Below are positions 13,179 to 21,536 of a stretch of DNA of 23,862 nt, one piece after another (position 1 is the stretch's first letter; the number at the start of each line of letters is the position of its first letter). Under the pieces are notes generated by a model. The model had not been told where the DNA came from. It worked only from the letters and a program-made list of their open reading frames with translations, and did no database searches. Source of the DNA: Candidatus Bathyarchaeota archaeon (GTDB lineage Archaea; Thermoproteota; Bathyarchaeia; 40CM-2-53-6; RBG-13-38-9); NCBI GenBank assembly GCA_030671315.1, contig DAOUZW010000003.1:1-23862 (forward strand), read 5' to 3'. The position numbers and the translations under genes were made by a program.

Positions 13179-14231
13179 CTATTTTTTCGCTATTTTCCAT
13201 AAGGCCATACCAATTAGAACTGTCAAGAAAGTCAATGAGGGAGAAAGAAGAATTGCTTGTATTGACACACTTGAGATTGCAGCTTCCCCTGCGTAACTCA
13301 ACCAGTACATATGCATAAGTAATATTCCAAGGAAGCTTCCAATAGCGATTTCTGAGAGAACAATTTTTTTCGCCGCCCATCCGAATATTTCAAGGAGAAT
13401 AATTGTTGCTATTATGAAGAATAGAATTCTTGTTACAATCTCTAGTGTTTGATTGAAATAGAGAGATGGCAATGACATGTCAATGAACAATGTTAAACCT
13501 GCGAATGCGATTATGCTGGCGAAGGTATAGTTTAGATCAAACGTTATTTTACTGGAGCCTTCATCTGGAATTTGACCTCTCAACAGCCATACAATGAAGA
13601 GAACTAATAGAGCATATGCAGAAAGGATTCCTACGAAAAGCATTAGTGAGATGTTGAACGAGATTCCATAAAGGAAAAAGATTGTTGGAACTATTAGAGC
13701 TAGTAATGTTGAAACAATTTTGAATAGAACTGCAAGAGATAAATTAAGTTCGTATTTAGTTGCGACATAGTATGCAATTAAGGCGACCCAACCAAATTGA
13801 ATTACTACAAGTGATAGTCTTTCGAGCATTACTAGAAGGACGGATATTGACGGTGTAATATCTATTGGTAGCAACCCTGCAATGGCTAGAGTAAAAGCTT
13901 CTCCTACACCGAATCCTAATGCGAATGTTAGATATCCATATAGATTCAGGTTTCTGAGTCGTTCATGTCTTTGAAGAAAGAGGTAGACAGCTATTACTTC
14001 TATTAACTCGACTGTTGTAATCGTTAGGAAGTAAGGCATTGAATCAGGATTCGCTAAGAAAGGGAAACTATCCCAGAGAACTGTCAGCAAGACCAGCTTT
14101 GTAGTGAGAGCACATGCCCAGCTTAGCCAACCAATAAGGAAAATACCGAGATTCGGTCTGAATTTTACTATGGCTACTAAGAGTGCTATTAGACCTCCCG
14201 CAAACAATGCCAGACTATTCAGAAAATACAT
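13179..14231 (-). CDS. Polytopic membrane protein, possible YhfC-type intramembrane protease relative
   Basis: About 350 residues, almost entirely hydrophobic, with nine or ten predicted membrane helices. 'VELIEVIAVYLFLQRHERLR' and 'LGFGVGEAFTLAIAG' resemble the conserved Glu-bearing helices of the YhfC family within the CPBP/PrsW glutamic protease clan, and 'MLERLSLVVIQFGW' fits the next helix, where the family often has His but this protein has Gln. The match is by eye and weak. The end contains 'MHMYWLSYAGE' and a Lys tail. I chose ATG 14231; a GTG at 14240 adds three residues. It follows the zinc-ribbon gene by ~78 bp and may be the last gene of the minus-strand surface-protein cluster. 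Confidence 0.6.
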   Translation of the reverse strand: MYFLNSLALFAGGLIALLVAIVKFRPNLGIFLIGWLSWACALTTKLVLLTVLWDSFPFLANPDSMPYFLTITTVELIEVIAVYLFLQRHERLRNLNLYGYLTFALGFGVGEAFTLAIAGLLPIDITPSISVLLVMLERLSLVVIQFGWVALIAYYVATKYELNLSLAVLFKIVSTLLALIVPTIFFLYGISFNISLMLFVGILSAYALLVLFIVWLLRGQIPDEGSSKITFDLNYTFASIIAFAGLTLFIDMSLPSLYFNQTLEIVTRILFFIIATIILLEIFGWAAKKIVLSEIAIGSFLGILLMHMYWLSYAGEAAISSVSIQAILLSPSLTFLTVLIGMALWKIAKK

Positions 14232-14309
14232 AGGAAACACTTGATCAAATGAATTCTTAGACTGATGCTAAAGGCAAATATGAAGTCTTCCCTTTTCATT
14301 GTTGTATGT

Positions 14310-14870
14310 TTATTGTTTCTCTCCACAATTTTGACAGAAATCGGACTGAAGTGGTAGAGAGGTCCCACATTTAGAACAAAAATGGGCTTGAGTGGGCTTA
14401 ATCTGTTCTTGGTTGGCGGCGACGAAAACAAGGTTAGATGAAGCAAGTTTATCGATCTTTAGAATGTTTTTCAGTGTACTTCCAACTTCCGATGGTGTAC
14501 CATTTGATTCTATAGATACCATCCTTTGATCTAGAACAATATCTGCTTTCACCGTCACTTTTTCTTGTGTCTGATAGATTTTTTGAAGAAATTGTGAACT
14601 GATATTAAGAAGCTCATCAGCTACAGCTTCCTTAAGAATAGTCAAAGTTAACTCTGGATAGAAAGGGGGAGTAGGATATCCTGGTGGAGGATCAGGTATC
14701 ACAACAATCTGGGTCTTGAATTTTTTCTTTTCAAGTTTGCCAGCTAACTCTGTCAGAGAAGGATTTTCTTGAGTTCCAGGATTCTTCCAGATTATCACAT
14801 CAAATCCAGAATCAATGTATGGTTTTATAAAGTCCAATGGAGAGGACGGAGAATTCATTGTTGAGGCCAA
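14310..14870 (-). CDS. Zinc-ribbon protein with unknown N-terminal domain
   Basis: 186 residues from TTG 14870; ATG 14858 is an alternative. Residues ~1-150 form an alpha/beta domain I do not recognise ('FDVIIWKNPG', 'KTQIVVIPDPPPGYPTPPFYPE', a helix 'ILKEAVADELLNISSQFL', then 'VTVKADIVLDQRMVSIES'). Residues 165-182 form a C-terminal zinc ribbon, C165-x2-C168 ... C179-x2-C182. The same frame stays open upstream of the TTG for ~28 codons and reads like protein (SYDQEVWAKDLAS), but no standard start lies there. It follows the hydrolase-like gene by ~64 bp on the same strand. Probably cytoplasmic; no signal peptide. Confidence 0.7.
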   Translation of the reverse strand: MASTMNSPSSPLDFIKPYIDSGFDVIIWKNPGTQENPSLTELAGKLEKKKFKTQIVVIPDPPPGYPTPPFYPELTLTILKEAVADELLNISSQFLQKIYQTQEKVTVKADIVLDQRMVSIESNGTPSEVGSTLKNILKIDKLASSNLVFVAANQEQIKPTQAHFCSKCGTSLPLQSDFCQNCGEKQ

Positions 14871-14934
14871 ATCTTTCGCCCAGACTTCTTGATCATAGGA
14901 ACTGTTTAAAGCTTCGGAATCTTGTGAATTAACA

Positions 14935-16689
14935 CTAATTATCTTGGAACATTCTGCCTCTTCTAAAGGTCATAAGATAGATGAGAAATGTTATGACCGA
15001 TATGAGTGCAGACACAAATGCAAATATCCATATTGGAGAATCGGTTGTGCTAAAAGTCCATCTTGCTTCGATCAGTTTTGGTTCGTTCATGTAGACTTCA
15101 TGATTCAAATTCTTACTTTCAAGGTTATCACTCCAACCATCAAATGCTAAAATTCCCAAACCTCCATGAACAGGTTCACTTAGATTTACATCGAGGGTAA
15201 TTTTGGCGGTACTGTTTTCATCGTACCATCCCCCACCGCTTATGGTTCCATATTCTGAGAGCAACGATAGCTGATATTGGGTTTGATATCTCACTGTTAT
15301 TTCTTGGTCTTTTTCAAAATAGATTTTCTTTGAATTATTGTTTATCTTATTATCTATGGATACTAAATTCAATCTCTCTACATCTGAGATCGAAGCAATC
15401 TCAGGGACATCTATAGTATGATTACCTGATTCTAAGTGTACCTGAATTATTCCTGTTTCGTTTGTTTGGAATGTCGTTTCATCAATTTTGATATCGAGTC
15501 CTTGTATTTCTGTCATGATTATCAATAGTGGGTTATGTTCAACGTTTATGTCCATAGTTTTTGAAATTCCAAGAAGTTGGAAATCTTCTGTGTAGCCAAT
15601 TAGAGCTATTATGAGATTTCTAATGGGCTGATTTGTTACGGAAATTCCATTTATTGAATATTGGTTTTTAACTAACAAGTTAGTTTGTATCTTTTTTTGA
15701 AATCGATTACTATCTAGATCGAATATAGCGACCCAGGTAGGGTTTTCTTCAATAGACGGAGTCGTTAAATTGATTTGGAATATTCTATAGGAACGAATTT
15801 TGTTAGGATATAGAACCTGAATGGCCTGTTGATTGTTTGAAGATCCATTAGTGGAGACTGATATTTTTTGAATAATATTTTCAGTGTTGAGGTTTGAAGC
15901 TCTCACTCTTTCAAAGAAATTTATTATTATTGCTACTGGTTTTGAATCGTATGAGCCATCTGCTTCAAGTGTAAAGACCTCGTGTTCTACACCTGGCATG
16001 AGCCTCCATTCTTTTTGGAAGTAATGATCATTCATCCAACCCTCTTCAGGAAGGTTTTTGTAAAATTTCTCTCCTTGATCCCAGAACCAAGCATCTTCAC
16101 CGTACATGATGAGAACACTTCGTCGGACTCTTTCAGAATTTTGTGCGCTGGTGTAGAGGTCTATACCTCTAGCAGTTTTATGGCGTTCAACCATTTCCTG
16201 CCAGTCTAGCATTGAACTCATTATTACCCCGGCATCTGGGCCTGATTCATAGTCTCCTGGAAACGTGAGCTCATAGGCTAATGCCATTCCTCCAGTTGAG
16301 TATCCTACAACAAATACGTATTTGTAACCATATTCTCTAATCGACTTGCAAATTTTTGAAACAAGGCCACTATCGACTGTATATTGTATCTCTCCTTTGC
16401 TGAGGGCGAGTATTCCATAGTGATCTGATAGGTCTTCTATGAATCGCATTGTATTGAGAGATTCTAGATTGTAGGGATTTACAGTAATATAGGTTGGAGT
16501 TGTCTTTCCTCCTCCAAGCCATATAATGCAAGCATCAGTTTCTGGGTTAGGCCAATGGTACCAATTGTAACCGGCTATTTGTTCAATAGAGGCGGTTCTA
16601 TGTGGAGTTTCATCGGCATATGTGAATGCAGGTGCTAAGGTAATGGACAATATAATTATGAGTATGATTTCTGGATTGATTCTAGGCAT
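14935..16689 (-). CDS. Secreted, C-terminally anchored alpha/beta-hydrolase with beta-repeat domain
   Basis: 584 residues. A signal peptide (~1-25) is followed by an alpha/beta-hydrolase domain (~40-265) with the nucleophile elbow G129-Y-S131-T-G133, an acidic candidate at Asp199 or Asp204 ('YGEDAWFWD') and His236 ('PGVEHEVF'), so a complete Ser-Asp-His triad is plausible. Residues ~270-540 are beta-rich and include 'YQLSLLSEYGTISGGGWYDENSTAKI', the same module as in the neighbouring protein. A C-terminal helix (~553-577) followed by RRGR anchors it in the membrane with the catalytic part outside. It starts inside the end of the upstream gene (8-bp overlap), so the two are translationally coupled. 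The substrate (ester, peptide or sugar ester) is unknown. Confidence 0.8.
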   Translation of the reverse strand: MPRINPEIILIIILSITLAPAFTYADETPHRTASIEQIAGYNWYHWPNPETDACIIWLGGGKTTPTYITVNPYNLESLNTMRFIEDLSDHYGILALSKGEIQYTVDSGLVSKICKSIREYGYKYVFVVGYSTGGMALAYELTFPGDYESGPDAGVIMSSMLDWQEMVERHKTARGIDLYTSAQNSERVRRSVLIMYGEDAWFWDQGEKFYKNLPEEGWMNDHYFQKEWRLMPGVEHEVFTLEADGSYDSKPVAIIINFFERVRASNLNTENIIQKISVSTNGSSNNQQAIQVLYPNKIRSYRIFQINLTTPSIEENPTWVAIFDLDSNRFQKKIQTNLLVKNQYSINGISVTNQPIRNLIIALIGYTEDFQLLGISKTMDINVEHNPLLIIMTEIQGLDIKIDETTFQTNETGIIQVHLESGNHTIDVPEIASISDVERLNLVSIDNKINNNSKKIYFEKDQEITVRYQTQYQLSLLSEYGTISGGGWYDENSTAKITLDVNLSEPVHGGLGILAFDGWSDNLESKNLNHEVYMNEPKLIEARWTFSTTDSPIWIFAFVSALISVITFLIYLMTFRRGRMFQDN

Positions 16690-17686
16690 TTCTTCTTCTC
16701 CTTTTTGCTATATATCCTAGGATTGCTAAGTCGAAGAGAATGATGATTACCGATACGAGGATGAGAATTCTCGGTGTCTCGTCAAGCATCCAATTTGCTT
16801 CAACAGTTCTTGGAGAGGTCATTACTATTTTAGAGATAGAAGTCGTAGCATCTGAGTCTCGGGTCCATTTTATGAATGAATATTTGTCAGGTATGATTTG
16901 GAGAATACTGGGTACGTAGATTAAATCTGGAACTGAGAAAGTCGCAACGGACCCTGAAGGATACCACCCATTGCCTTGTGTTCTTCCGAGACTTGAATTG
17001 ACATTAAGATAATATTCTTTCTCATATTCAGCGGTTAGATTTGTATCGTGTTGAACATAAGTAAGTCTTGGATTGCTTTTTGAACCATCATTCCATCCAA
17101 TGAAACTTAGTCTTGTGTTATTGGTTGAATTGATTTTTTGGGGAACTTCTACTAGGTACTTTCCTGGCTTCAAACGAGTTTTTACTATTCCTAAGTGATC
17201 GGCCTCTATCTCTTCATTGTCAAGTTTGATAGTAATATTCGGAGTAGGCATCCATAATGTGAGTTGAACAGAGTCTGTCACGATTATGGAGAATGGTCTA
17301 CGTAAGGATTCTTTTTGGTAAACCCATCCGTTAAGATACCAATATCGAAGAAATGCTTCAAATACCAGTTGTTTTTCCGAGGACGCCTGAAGCGATAGAA
17401 TGATGAATTCTGTACCGTTCCCTTCCAGATAGAACATCCTAGGATCCATCGTCTTTTCAATATTGTAGTCGTAGATTCCTATGTTACACATGGTTCTTTT
17501 TTCACAAGAATATACCACTGAGATATTAACCGCGAAATTCTGACCTTGAAGAACCGTTTCAGGGAATATAATATCATTTATCTCGATCATAGGTTCAGGT
17601 TCGGCTATTATGGCTTGTACTGTTCCCACAGGTCTAAAGACTATGAAAATAAATAATGGAAACAAGATCGTAAGTTTATAATTCAT
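16682..17686 (-). CDS. Secreted membrane-anchored surface protein with InlB-like beta module
   Basis: 334 residues: signal peptide (~1-25), a beta-rich domain (~35-140), then two short modules. The first, 'KLDNEEIEADHLGIVKTRLKPGKYLVEVP' (~154-182), is a PEGA-like turn; the second, 'FIGWNDGSKSNPRL' to 'GNGWYPSGSVATFSVP' (~195-253), is the divergent InlB-type repeat seen in many archaeal surface proteins. A helix at ~306-326 with an RRRR tail anchors the C-terminus. No catalytic motif is visible. Both of these module types recur in the downstream hydrolase, so the pair probably arose by module sharing and acts together on the cell surface. It is the first gene of the minus-strand cluster; an AAGGA site precedes ATG 17686. 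Confidence 0.75.
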   Translation of the reverse strand: MNYKLTILFPLFIFIVFRPVGTVQAIIAEPEPMIEINDIIFPETVLQGQNFAVNISVVYSCEKRTMCNIGIYDYNIEKTMDPRMFYLEGNGTEFIILSLQASSEKQLVFEAFLRYWYLNGWVYQKESLRRPFSIIVTDSVQLTLWMPTPNITIKLDNEEIEADHLGIVKTRLKPGKYLVEVPQKINSTNNTRLSFIGWNDGSKSNPRLTYVQHDTNLTAEYEKEYYLNVNSSLGRTQGNGWYPSGSVATFSVPDLIYVPSILQIIPDKYSFIKWTRDSDATTSISKIVMTSPRTVEANWMLDETPRILILVSVIIILFDLAILGYIAKRRRRNA

Positions 17687-17806
17687 CAGATCATCTGTCC
17701 TTTCTCACACTTACCATGTTGCAGATATGGATTATGTATCGTAAAGTGAATATTCTTGTGTATGAATCAACAATCTTTTACCTGATAGGTTACGTGATAT
17801 TAGAAT

Positions 17807-18349
17807 ATGAAATTGGACTCAAAATTGATTTCCAGAGAAGAATCTATAATAAAAAAAATCAAAATAAAACGGAATCTACCACGCGGAGAATACAGATTCA
17901 GTGATATCTTCTCTGGAATTGAAACTTCACCAGCGATAAGATTACTCTTCAAAGATAAAGAATTCTCTGAACTGCAAAATTTGAGAATTGAGATTACTTC
18001 CAAGGTATTCTATATGAAGGTCCACGATGTCGATGAAAAATTATTGATAAACTCCAGATATCTGCGAAGAGGAAGAAAAGAATTCATCTATCTTGACCTT
18101 ATACATGAATTCACTCATATCAAGCAGCGTCGTGAAGGATTGAATCTTTTTGACGACCGATACAGTTACATCAATCGCCCCACCGAGCTTGTCGCATATG
18201 CAAACGCAGTGAATGAAGCACGAAGATTAGGTCTTTCTGAATTAGAGATCTATGATTATCTTTGGGTAGATTGGATATCTGAGTCTGAACTTCAAACATT
18301 GGCAAACCGTTTAGATGTAAAACCCACAACTGAGAAAAAGTCATTATAG
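17807..18349 (+). CDS. HExxH zincin-like protein of unknown function
   Basis: 180 residues, no signal peptide. Residues ~1-60 are basic and charged. The core is 'FIYLDLIHEFTHIKQRREG' with H100-E101-x-x-H104, and Glu127 in 'NRPTELVAYANAVNEARRLG', which is placed to be the third zinc ligand as in gluzincins. The C-terminal helices continue 'LGLSELEIYDYLWVDWIS'. This suggests a small cytoplasmic metallopeptidase or a zinc-site protein; I do not recognise a named family. It is divergent from the surface-protein cluster and converges on the MBL hydrolase gene with a 30-bp gap. No clear ribosome site precedes ATG 17807. Confidence 0.7.
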   Translation: MKLDSKLISREESIIKKIKIKRNLPRGEYRFSDIFSGIETSPAIRLLFKDKEFSELQNLRIEITSKVFYMKVHDVDEKLLINSRYLRRGRKEFIYLDLIHEFTHIKQRREGLNLFDDRYSYINRPTELVAYANAVNEARRLGLSELEIYDYLWVDWISESELQTLANRLDVKPTTEKKSL

Positions 18350-18379
18350 AATTTTGTTGCTGTTGATGTGATTTCTTTC

Positions 18380-19165
18380 TTATATAATTAAGTGCATATA
18401 ATCCTCTGCAACAGTTATGGAACCATCATAATCTTTTGAAATTCTCCCAACCATTTCATCGATCTCTGTTTCACAAATTGGATATAGGTGGGTTAATACT
18501 AATCGTTTACATCTTGTTTCTGCAGCTATCTTTCCAAGTTTTGAAGCAGTTGTATGGAGACCTATCAGAAGTTCTTCATTTGGAAAAGAACATTCATGTA
18601 TTAGGAGATCAGTTTCTTTTGCAAGTTTAATCAAGTTTTCATCTGGTACTGTGTCACCAGAATATGTTACTGATTTACCTTCACTATCTATTCGATAGGC
18701 TATTCCACCTGCATGATAGACTGGAGTTGTAGAGCCAATCCATTCTTTTTCTTCTTTGAATTTGCCAGAGAGCACTTCGTAGAGATTCAGATAGCCACTA
18801 CATTGTAAGGCTTCTGCGACTTTATTCCAAGGTTTTACATTTTCCAGAAGGTCTTGTGTGAATTCTAAAAGTCCTTGTGGACCGTAAACTGTCAATATTC
18901 TTTTTGGTTTTATTTTACCAGTTTTTGGATCAAATGCTTTTGAATGTATCAAGGGCAGGTAATCAGCTACATGGTCTATATGAAAATGCGTTATCAGTAA
19001 ATGGTTTAGTTCATTGAGTTTGTATCCTGATCGGCATAACTTGTATAATGTTGCTGGTCCAATATCCATTAGAATGTTTTCTGAAATTGTTTTCACGACA
19101 ATTGAAGAGTAGGATCTTTTTGATGTTGGAGTTATTGATCCTGATCCTAGTATCTGTATTTCCAA
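18380..19165 (-). CDS. MBL-fold hydrolase, ribonuclease Z-like
   Basis: 261 residues from a TTG start that opens directly with the first strand, 'MEIQILGSGSITPTSKR'. The metal motif is complete: 'THFHIDH' (59-65), His151 ('PVYHAGG'), Asp171 ('YSGDT') and a final His at 'VLTHLYP' (226). 'GLHTTASKLGKIA' (202-214) resembles the HxTA segment of the RNase Z / arylsulfatase group of the metallo-beta-lactamase superfamily. It is shorter than tRNase Z (~300) and lacks an obvious exosite arm, so it may be a phosphodiesterase or another hydrolase rather than the tRNA 3' processing enzyme. A GAGG-containing leader precedes the TTG. It is divergent from the stomatin gene. Confidence 0.85.
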   Translation of the reverse strand: MEIQILGSGSITPTSKRSYSSIVVKTISENILMDIGPATLYKLCRSGYKLNELNHLLITHFHIDHVADYLPLIHSKAFDPKTGKIKPKRILTVYGPQGLLEFTQDLLENVKPWNKVAEALQCSGYLNLYEVLSGKFKEEKEWIGSTTPVYHAGGIAYRIDSEGKSVTYSGDTVPDENLIKLAKETDLLIHECSFPNEELLIGLHTTASKLGKIAAETRCKRLVLTHLYPICETEIDEMVGRISKDYDGSITVAEDYMHLII

Positions 19166-19208
19166 TGTTTACATCATCCTCTTTTTTTCTCTAAAAAAAA
19201 TTCACTAT

Positions 19209-19225
19209 GTTTAAATTTTAATTAT
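19209..19225 (+). promoter_or_regulatory. Probable TATA box of the stomatin-NfeD operon
   Basis: GTTTAAATTTTAATTAT ends ~27 bp before ATG 19252. That spacing puts the transcript start within a few bases of the ATG, in line with the lack of a ribosome site: the message is probably leaderless. Confidence 0.5.
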
Positions 19226-19251
19226 AGATGATTAGTTGATCGGTTAACAAT

Positions 19252-20028
19252 ATGACTATATGGGATTTGTTAGGTTACTTCTTCGTAGGAATAATAATAC
19301 TCTGGATAATATCTTCTGCAATTAAGATCGTCAGAGAATATGAGAGAGGAGTTGTTTTCAGACTTGGAAGATATGTTGGAACTAAAGGTCCTGGATTGTT
19401 CTTTGTTGTTCCTTTAGCTGATAAGTTCATCAAAGTGGATTTGAGGATTCTGGCATTTGATATACCAAAACAGCGTGTAATAACGAAGGATAATGTTAGT
19501 GTTGATGTAGACGCTGCTGTGTATTATCGTGTATTTGATCCTGCAAAGGCAATATTGCAGGTTGAGAATTATTTTGAAGCCACAAATTTGCTCTCACAGA
19601 CAACCCTAAGAGATGTTTTGGGTCAAGTAGAGCTAGATGATCTATTAACCAAACGCGAGGGGTTAAGCAAGAAAGTTGGTGAGATACTCGACACATACAC
19701 GGATCCTTGGGGTGTAAAAGTTACTGCGGTTGCTATCAAGGATGTTAGTATAGATGAGATTATGTTGAGAGCTATAGCGAAACAGGCTGAAGCGGAAAGA
19801 GAGAAAAGAGCTAGAATAATCATTGCAGAAGGAGAATATATTGCAGCGGAAAAAATAGCAGCAGCGGCCGAGAAATATTCAACATCTGCCGCATTAAGAC
19901 TTCGAGAGTTACAGACTCTTACAGATATTGCTAAAGAGAAGAACATGGTTGTAGTGACCGCTGCTGGCGCCACAGAAGATGTTGGTAGAATAGCGTCTAT
20001 AGTTAAAGGTCTCAAAGAGAGAAAATAG
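19252..20028 (+). CDS. Stomatin/prohibitin (SPFH, band 7) membrane protein
   Basis: 258 residues. One N-terminal membrane helix (~6-25) is followed by the band 7 domain: 'EYERGVVFRLGRYVG' (29-43), 'GPGLFFVVPLADKFIKVDLR', 'ITKDNVSVDVDAAVYYRV' and 'LDTYTDPWGVKVTAVAIKDV'. An Ala/Glu-rich coiled coil follows ('QAEAEREKRARIIIAEGEY'), ending near 'LRELQTLTDIA'. These proteins form large membrane rings that organise microdomains and bind partner proteases. The next gene, 5 bp on, is the expected partner: in Pyrococcus the NfeD-type protease cleaves the C-terminus of its stomatin. Length and motifs are normal. Confidence 0.95.
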   Translation: MTIWDLLGYFFVGIIILWIISSAIKIVREYERGVVFRLGRYVGTKGPGLFFVVPLADKFIKVDLRILAFDIPKQRVITKDNVSVDVDAAVYYRVFDPAKAILQVENYFEATNLLSQTTLRDVLGQVELDDLLTKREGLSKKVGEILDTYTDPWGVKVTAVAIKDVSIDEIMLRAIAKQAEAEREKRARIIIAEGEYIAAEKIAAAAEKYSTSAALRLRELQTLTDIAKEKNMVVVTAAGATEDVGRIASIVKGLKERK

Positions 20029-20033
20029 AAGGC

Positions 20034-21356
20034 ATGTACAAGTACACCTCTATCTCTCTCCTCATGCTTTTTTCCTTTTTTTTAGCCAATGTAGGTCATG
20101 TTGAAGCTTCCAACTCTTCAGTTATTGTAATACAGATTGGGGACACGATCACTGCTGCGACTGCCGATATGGTTGAAGAAGCAGTAAAACATGGTGAAGA
20201 GGTTGGGGCCGAAACATTAGTAATAATTCTTGATACGCCTGGGGGCCAATTGGATTCAACATTTAAAATAATTGATACGATTGAACGATCAAGTCTACCT
20301 GTAGTATCATTTGTTTATCCTAGGGGGGCAAAGGCATGGTCTGCAGGAACTCTGATTCTAATGGGATCACATGTAGCAGCAATGGCTCCTCATACGATAA
20401 TTGGTTCAGCCCAGCCAGTGGCGTATTCACCTCTTGGGGAAAGTGAGCCTGTTACAGAGAGTAAGGTGTTAAATGCGTTATCTCAATTCATCACCGAGAG
20501 GGCTAGAATGCATGGAAGAAACGAGACCGCAGCCAGACTATTCATCACTGAAAATCTAAACCTGAACAGTGACGATGCCTTACGGCTAAATGTTACAGAT
20601 GTTCAAGCCTCAGACATTGATGAACTTCTAGTAAAGATAGATGGATTTACTGTGACTACTGCTAAAGGACCAGTAACTCTAATGACAAAAGGGGCGAATG
20701 TCTCAGAATATTCTCCAAGTTTGAGAGTAAGTGTCTTAAGAACAATATCTAATCCATTACTTGCATATCTGCTGTTTACTCTAGGAATTTACGCATTCAT
20801 ATTCGGATTATCCAGTCCTGGCTATGGAGGCGAGATAATAGGTGTAGTAGCACTTCTTACTGGATTGATTGGTCTCGGATTTGATATAAACTTGGGAGCC
20901 ATATTGATAATAGGTTTGGGTGCTGTTTTAATGATAGCAGAAGCTTATACATCAGGTTTTGGAATACTAGGGGGAGCAGGTTTGTTCTGTTTGATTATAG
21001 GTAGTTTCTTGATAATTCCTTTTACACCCTCTCGATGGCTTATAACACCTGAGTGGATTGGCTATTTTGTTACTATTGTTTTAGCGGTTGTCCTAACACT
21101 TGGTGTTTTCACTTTATTCATGGTGTATAAAATTGTTCGTGCTAAAAGGAAGAAGCCATTCATAAAGGGAGTCATTGGATCAGAGGTAGAAGTGATTGAA
21201 GATATCGAAGATGGGAAGATAGGTTTCGTAAGATTCAAAGGGGAATATTGGCAGGCTCGTGCAGATGGAAGTGTCAAAGCTGAAACCAAAGCATTAGTAA
21301 TAAAGAAAGATGGTCCCAGACTAATAATTAAACCAGTCAAGGAAAATAAAGAATAA
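20034..21356 (+). CDS. nfeD: NfeD-family membrane serine protease (stomatin operon partner protein)
   Basis: 440 residues. A signal peptide (~1-25) leads into a ClpP/crotonase-fold protease domain on the outside (~28-215) with 'LDTPGGQLDSTFKIIDTI' and 'AWSAGTLILMGSHVAAMAP'. Ser103 and Lys144 (in 'ESKVLNALSQF') line up with the Ser-Lys dyad of Pyrococcus horikoshii PH1510. Four or five membrane helices (~228-365) follow, then the cytoplasmic NfeD beta-barrel (~375-436, 'GVIGSEVEVIEDI ... GFVRFKGEYWQARADG'). This is the long form of the family with all three parts. It cuts near the C-terminus of stomatin-type proteins, and the 5-bp gap after the stomatin gene shows they are co-translated. Confidence 0.93.
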   Translation: MYKYTSISLLMLFSFFLANVGHVEASNSSVIVIQIGDTITAATADMVEEAVKHGEEVGAETLVIILDTPGGQLDSTFKIIDTIERSSLPVVSFVYPRGAKAWSAGTLILMGSHVAAMAPHTIIGSAQPVAYSPLGESEPVTESKVLNALSQFITERARMHGRNETAARLFITENLNLNSDDALRLNVTDVQASDIDELLVKIDGFTVTTAKGPVTLMTKGANVSEYSPSLRVSVLRTISNPLLAYLLFTLGIYAFIFGLSSPGYGGEIIGVVALLTGLIGLGFDINLGAILIIGLGAVLMIAEAYTSGFGILGGAGLFCLIIGSFLIIPFTPSRWLITPEWIGYFVTIVLAVVLTLGVFTLFMVYKIVRAKRKKPFIKGVIGSEVEVIEDIEDGKIGFVRFKGEYWQARADGSVKAETKALVIKKDGPRLIIKPVKENKE

Positions 21357-21433
21357 ACATCCGAGGACGCTGAAATTTTCTATACAACAGGTTTGTTATT
21401 CATTGAATTACATTCAGTAATATGGATAAGTGG

Positions 21434-21445
21434 TAGCACGTGCTA
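21434..21445. promoter_or_regulatory. Perfect 12-bp palindrome upstream of the CBS gene
   Basis: TAGCACGTGCTA is fully self-complementary and lies directly before a TATA-like stretch (AATATACTCATATAC, 21446-21460), ~92 bp upstream of ATG 21537. A dimeric regulator overlapping the promoter is plausible. Similar AGC-N4-GCTA sites are at 11125 and 12969. Confidence 0.4.
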
Positions 21446-21536
21446 ATATACTCATATACAAAAATAAAAAAGATAATATCGCACTCTTAATGAGCATAGT
21501 TTAGCATAACATGAATTATGTTTGATGATTTGACCG

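Noticed and set aside
18380..19165. Naming the MBL protein as tRNase Z
   Set aside because: It is short and lacks a visible tRNA-binding arm; the motif set also fits other phosphodiesterases of the superfamily.
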